Below are positions 23,263 to 25,666 of a stretch of 25,666 nt of DNA, in pieces. The stretch's first letter is position 1, and the number at the start of each line of letters is the position of its first letter. Under the pieces are notes generated by a model, which searched no databases, had not been told where the DNA came from, and saw nothing but the letters and a program-made list of their open reading frames with translations. The stretch comes from Hyphomicrobiales bacterium (lineage in GTDB: Bacteria > Pseudomonadota > Alphaproteobacteria > Rhizobiales > Xanthobacteraceae): assembly GCA_016201085.1 (NCBI GenBank), contig JACQDO010000163.1:1-25666 (forward strand), written 5' to 3'. A program made the translations under genes and the position numbers.

Positions 23263-23291
23263 TTGAACGGCGCGAAGCACACCAATATAGG
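23263..23291 (+). promoter_or_regulatory. Candidate sigma-70-type promoter for the monooxygenase-fold gene
   Basis: TTGAAC (23263-23268) and TATAGG (23286-23291) are separated by exactly 17 bases. They lie just ahead of an AAAGGA ribosome binding site and the ATG at 23313, giving a short leader of about 15 bases. Confidence 0.5.
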
Positions 23292-23312
23292 GTCAACGAA
23301 AGGATTTGATCT

Positions 23313-23636
23313 ATGATCGTCACCGTCTTCCGCTCTCGCCTGATGCCCGACGTGCGCGACGACTATCTCGCCTTGGCCGCGCGCATGAACGAGCTGGCCA
23401 AGACCATGCCGGGCTACATTTCGCACAAGGGCTTTTTCGCCGACGACGGCGAGCGCGTCACCGTGGTCGAGTTCGAATCCGAGGAAGGCATGCGCGCCTG
23501 GCGGATGCATCCCGAACATCGCGCGGCGCAGAAGAAAGCGCGCGAAACCTACTATGCCTCCTACAGCGCGCAGATTTGCGATGTGAAGCGTGAAGCGAAA
23601 TTCGACCGTAATGCCAAGGGCCAGGCTGCCGAATAG
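23313..23636 (+). CDS. Antibiotic biosynthesis monooxygenase-fold (ABM) protein
   Basis: A 107-residue ferredoxin-like alpha/beta-barrel protein of the ABM superfamily. It shows [67 protein letters not shown] and the terminal [10 protein letters not shown], all typical of this fold. Many members are small cytoplasmic oxygenases or haem/quinol-related enzymes; here no substrate is evident. It has its own candidate promoter and AAAGGA ribosome binding site, so it is probably a single-gene unit. Confidence 0.85.
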   Translation: MIVTVFRSRLMPDVRDDYLALAARMNELAKTMPGYISHKGFFADDGERVTVVEFESEEGMRAWRMHPEHRAAQKKARETYYASYSAQICDVKREAKFDRNAKGQAAE

Positions 23637-23758
23637 CACGCCGAAACGGCCGGGTTTCAGTTAGAGCCGCCGCTCATGGCGGCCATAACTTGACCCGCGC
23701 GTCCCAAGCCGTCATGAAATACCACCGATTTCCGGACGGGATCACGAAAGAAGCCGCG

Positions 23759-24364
23759 ATGGAAAAATTCACCACTTTGGAAGGCGTCGCCGCGCCCTTG
23801 AAGATCATCAATGTCGACACCGACATGGTGATCCCCAAGCAATACCTGAAGACGATCAAGCGCACCGGGCTTGGCAAGGGCCTGTTCTCCGAGATGCGCT
23901 ACAAGGACGACGGCAGCGAGAACCCCGACTTCGTGCTCAACAAGCCGGCCTATCGCAAAGCCAAGATCCTGGTGGCCGGCGACAATTTCGGCTGCGGCTC
24001 GAGCCGCGAGCACGCGCCCTGGGCATTGATGGATTTCGGCATCCGCTGCGTGATCTCGACCTCGTTCGGCGACATTTTTTACAACAACTGTTTCAAGAAC
24101 GGCGTGCTGCCGATCCGCGTCAGCCCTGAGGACCTGGAAAAGTTGTTCGACGATGCCGAGCGCGGCTCCAATGCCACACTCAGCATCAACCTGGAGAAAC
24201 AGGAAATCCGCGGCCCCGACGGCGGCATGGTCAAGTTCGAGATCGACGCGCACCGCAAGCACTGCATGCTCAACGGGCTCGACGATATCGGGCTGACGCA
24301 GCAAAAGCAGAGCAAGATCGTCAGCTACGAGCAGAAGGCGGCGGCGGCAAGACCGTGGGCGTGA
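23759..24364 (+). CDS. leuD: 3-isopropylmalate dehydratase small subunit LeuD
   Basis: A 201-residue swivel-domain partner of LeuC. It has [28 protein letters not shown] at the N-terminus, [17 protein letters not shown] as the substrate-binding loop, and [18 protein letters not shown]. The start MEKFTTLEG at 23759 follows an AAAGAAG stretch and matches the family; in-frame starts at 23690 and 23714 would add unusual residues. A TTGACC at 23690-23695 may be a -35 box but the matching -10 is poor. All parts are intact. Confidence 0.97.
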   Translation: MEKFTTLEGVAAPLKIINVDTDMVIPKQYLKTIKRTGLGKGLFSEMRYKDDGSENPDFVLNKPAYRKAKILVAGDNFGCGSSREHAPWALMDFGIRCVISTSFGDIFYNNCFKNGVLPIRVSPEDLEKLFDDAERGSNATLSINLEKQEIRGPDGGMVKFEIDAHRKHCMLNGLDDIGLTQQKQSKIVSYEQKAAAARPWA

Positions 24365-24443
24365 CAGACATCGTTGATGTTATCGGCATGAAACAATAAC
24401 GCGTCTGCCGGTGCCGCGAGCCTGTAGCCCTCAATGCTGTCGG

Positions 24444-25175
24444 TCAACCCGACTTGCGCCACGGGATCAGCATCGATACCCGCTCCTTGTAACGGCGATA
24501 GTCGTCGCCAAAGAGTTCGACCAGGTCGCGCTCTTCCAGGAAAATACCGACGAAAATATACGCCGTGGTCACCGCTGCGAATAGCAGGTGTCCCATCGTC
24601 ATCGTCGGCGCCGCCCAGAACGCAATAATGAAGCCAAGATAGATCGGGTGCCGCACCGCTTTGTACAGCCCTGGTGTCTTGAACTGCGGCTTGGTTAACT
24701 TGCGGCCAGCCAGATTGGTGACGACTTGATGCAACCCAAACAACTCGAAATGGTTGATCATGAACGTGCTGAGCAGTACGAGTAACCAGCCGAACAATGA
24801 TAGACCAATTACCGCCATCGCCGCATTTGGATTGGTAACCTGCCAGACCATCGCCGGCATCGGACGCCACTGCCAGAACAGCAGGATAAGCACGAGGCTG
24901 GCGAACAGCACATAGGTGCTGCGCTCGACCGGGGCCGGCACGTATTTCCACCACCACTTCTTGAACTGATAGCGCGCCATCACGCTGTGCTGCACGGCGA
25001 AAAGCGACATCAGCAACAGATTGATAATAACCGCTTCAGTCAATGAGACGACTGGCCCGGTATCGATGGTCTTCGGCACCACCAGACCGCTGACGAAGCC
25101 GATGGCGTAGAGGAAGGCGATCAAAAAGACGAGATAGGCTACGAGCCCGTAGAGGAAGGCGATGTACTTGCCCAT
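24444..25175 (-). CDS. mddA: Methanethiol S-methyltransferase-like membrane protein (MddA, NnrU/ICMT superfamily)
   Basis: A 243-residue integral membrane protein with about five hydrophobic segments (roughly residues 7-32, 48-65, 87-104, 118-140 and 179-213). It has the C-terminal methyltransferase signature of the isoprenylcysteine methyltransferase/NnrU superfamily: TPGLYKAVRHPIYLGFIIAFWAAP (about 167-190), then GIFLEERDLVELFGDDYRRYKERV. The arrangement and the WAAPTMTMGHLLFA stretch most resemble MddA, which makes dimethyl sulfide from methanethiol and S-adenosylmethionine and has been described in Pseudomonas and in Bradyrhizobium. AGGGG lies upstream of the ATG. Another membrane methyltransferase of the family is the alternative. 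No operon partner is seen. Confidence 0.7.
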   Translation of the reverse strand: MGKYIAFLYGLVAYLVFLIAFLYAIGFVSGLVVPKTIDTGPVVSLTEAVIINLLLMSLFAVQHSVMARYQFKKWWWKYVPAPVERSTYVLFASLVLILLFWQWRPMPAMVWQVTNPNAAMAVIGLSLFGWLLVLLSTFMINHFELFGLHQVVTNLAGRKLTKPQFKTPGLYKAVRHPIYLGFIIAFWAAPTMTMGHLLFAAVTTAYIFVGIFLEERDLVELFGDDYRRYKERVSMLIPWRKSG

Positions 25176-25459
25176 TGGATGCCCCTGTGTGAATCGATCG
25201 AGGAGTTACCTCCGCTACAAAAGCGGCGGCAAAATCTGCGCAACATGAATGAATATTGGCTGCGTCAAAAAGGAAGACGCTTATCGAGACTGCAATGCCT
25301 GCCGACGGCATTGTCGCTGCCCGTTTCCCGATACGGAGACGTCGGCGCGTCCCGTGTCCAAGGGCAACTGATGACAGGATACGCGATTTCTAGTGGCCGA
25401 GAAAAGAGGGCCTAATGGCCGCAGGTTCGGTGTTTTGGGAGGGCAAAAGCAAGGCCACG

Positions 25460-25621
25460 GCCGCGCGCCCATGGGCGTGAGGGTTGCGGCTGTCATGCCC
25501 GCGAAAGCGGGCATCCGGTAATCGCGAGGCTCGCGGCCGATCGCTGACTCCGGTGACTACTGGATCATCCGCTTTTGCGGATGATGACGGCAGAATGTTC
25601 GCCGCGCGCCCGTGGGCATAA
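25460..25621. repeat. Inverted palindrome doublet of a third family, bracketed by an imperfect direct repeat
   Basis: At 25492-25588 two hairpin units face each other. The left is GTCATGCCCGCGAAAGCGGG CATCCGGTA and the right, read on the minus strand, is GTCATCATCCGCAAAAGCGG ATGATCCAGTA. About 37 bases separate them. The doublet is flanked by near-identical sequences at 25460-25480 (GCCGCGCGCCCATGGGCGTGA) less one base, and 25601-25620 (GCCGCGCGCC CGTGGGCATA). Together with this element, the 458-base gap 25176-25633 holds only the upstream region of mddA and unassigned sequence. Confidence 0.7.
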
Positions 25622-25633
25622 GACACAGTCTGC

Positions 25634-25666
25634 TTACTCCGGCTGCAGGCCGATCTCGCGCACCAC
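25634..25666 (-). CDS. C-terminal end of a truncated gene running off the window
   Basis: Ten codons and a TAA (25634-25636) remain open to the window edge on the minus strand, reading VVREIGLQPE. Such endings occur in tripartite tricarboxylate transporter substrate-binding (Bug-type) proteins, but ten residues are too few for an assignment. The clean palindrome doublet just downstream fits a gene end here. Confidence 0.35.
   Translation of the reverse strand: MVREIGLQPE

Noticed and set aside
20519..24364. leuC and leuD being far apart as evidence of rearrangement
   Set aside because: Separated leuC and leuD are common in Hyphomicrobiales, and both genes are intact, so the separation is not unusual by itself.

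Overview
The window is about 25.7 kb of GC-rich alphaproteobacterial chromosome. Gene order, protein sequences and intergenic palindromes all point to the Hyphomicrobiales (Bradyrhizobium / Rhodopseudomonas / Pseudolabrys-like). Most of it is conserved housekeeping DNA: a complete ccmABCDG cytochrome c maturation block beside acnA, both SRP GTPase genes (ftsY and ffh), dapF-mtaB, the ffh-rpsP-rimM-trmD-rplS translation cluster, and leuC and leuD.

Layout. 1-2.5 kb: the end of a Bax-inhibitor-1-like membrane protein, a GNAT acetyltransferase, DUF2794 and DUF1223 genes, and a structured, terminator-ended stretch that may be an RNA gene. 2.6-9 kb: acnA (minus), divergent from ccmABCDG (plus), then yciB/ispZ (minus). 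9.1-14.2 kb: a secreted metallo-beta-lactamase-fold protein, ftsY, an RluA-type pseudouridine synthase, a PPOX flavoprotein, a damaged mtaB, and dapF. 14.3-15.6 kb: two exported proteins (GyrI-like and SIMPL). 15.6-20.4 kb: the ffh/rpsP/rimM/trmD/rplS cluster, rich in palindromic repeats and interrupted by a small GIY-YIG nuclease gene. 20.4-25.7 kb: leuC, two small exported proteins, a zincin-like metallopeptidase, a monooxygenase-fold protein, leuD and an mddA-like methyltransferase.

The most unusual structure is at 18217-18610. A 111-residue GIY-YIG nuclease gene lies between rpsP and rimM, bracketed by two copies of one palindromic repeat in opposite orientation. The left copy supplies a Shine-Dalgarno-like stretch. 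The right copy encodes the last 14 residues and stop codon of the nuclease and also contains the rimM start codon. The same family occurs as a head-to-head doublet with no gene at 15622-15718 and as a singlet at 20451-20495. This resembles the REP/REPIN plus RAYT arrangement, but with a GIY-YIG nuclease as the candidate partner. That reading is a hypothesis.

Two conserved genes cannot be read through as written. rpsP has an in-frame TAG at codon 35 and an 85-bp divergent internal duplication that shifts frame. mtaB lacks roughly 90 internal residues and changes frame at the join. Because rpsP is normally essential, assembly error or strain mixing must be excluded before any biological explanation is accepted.
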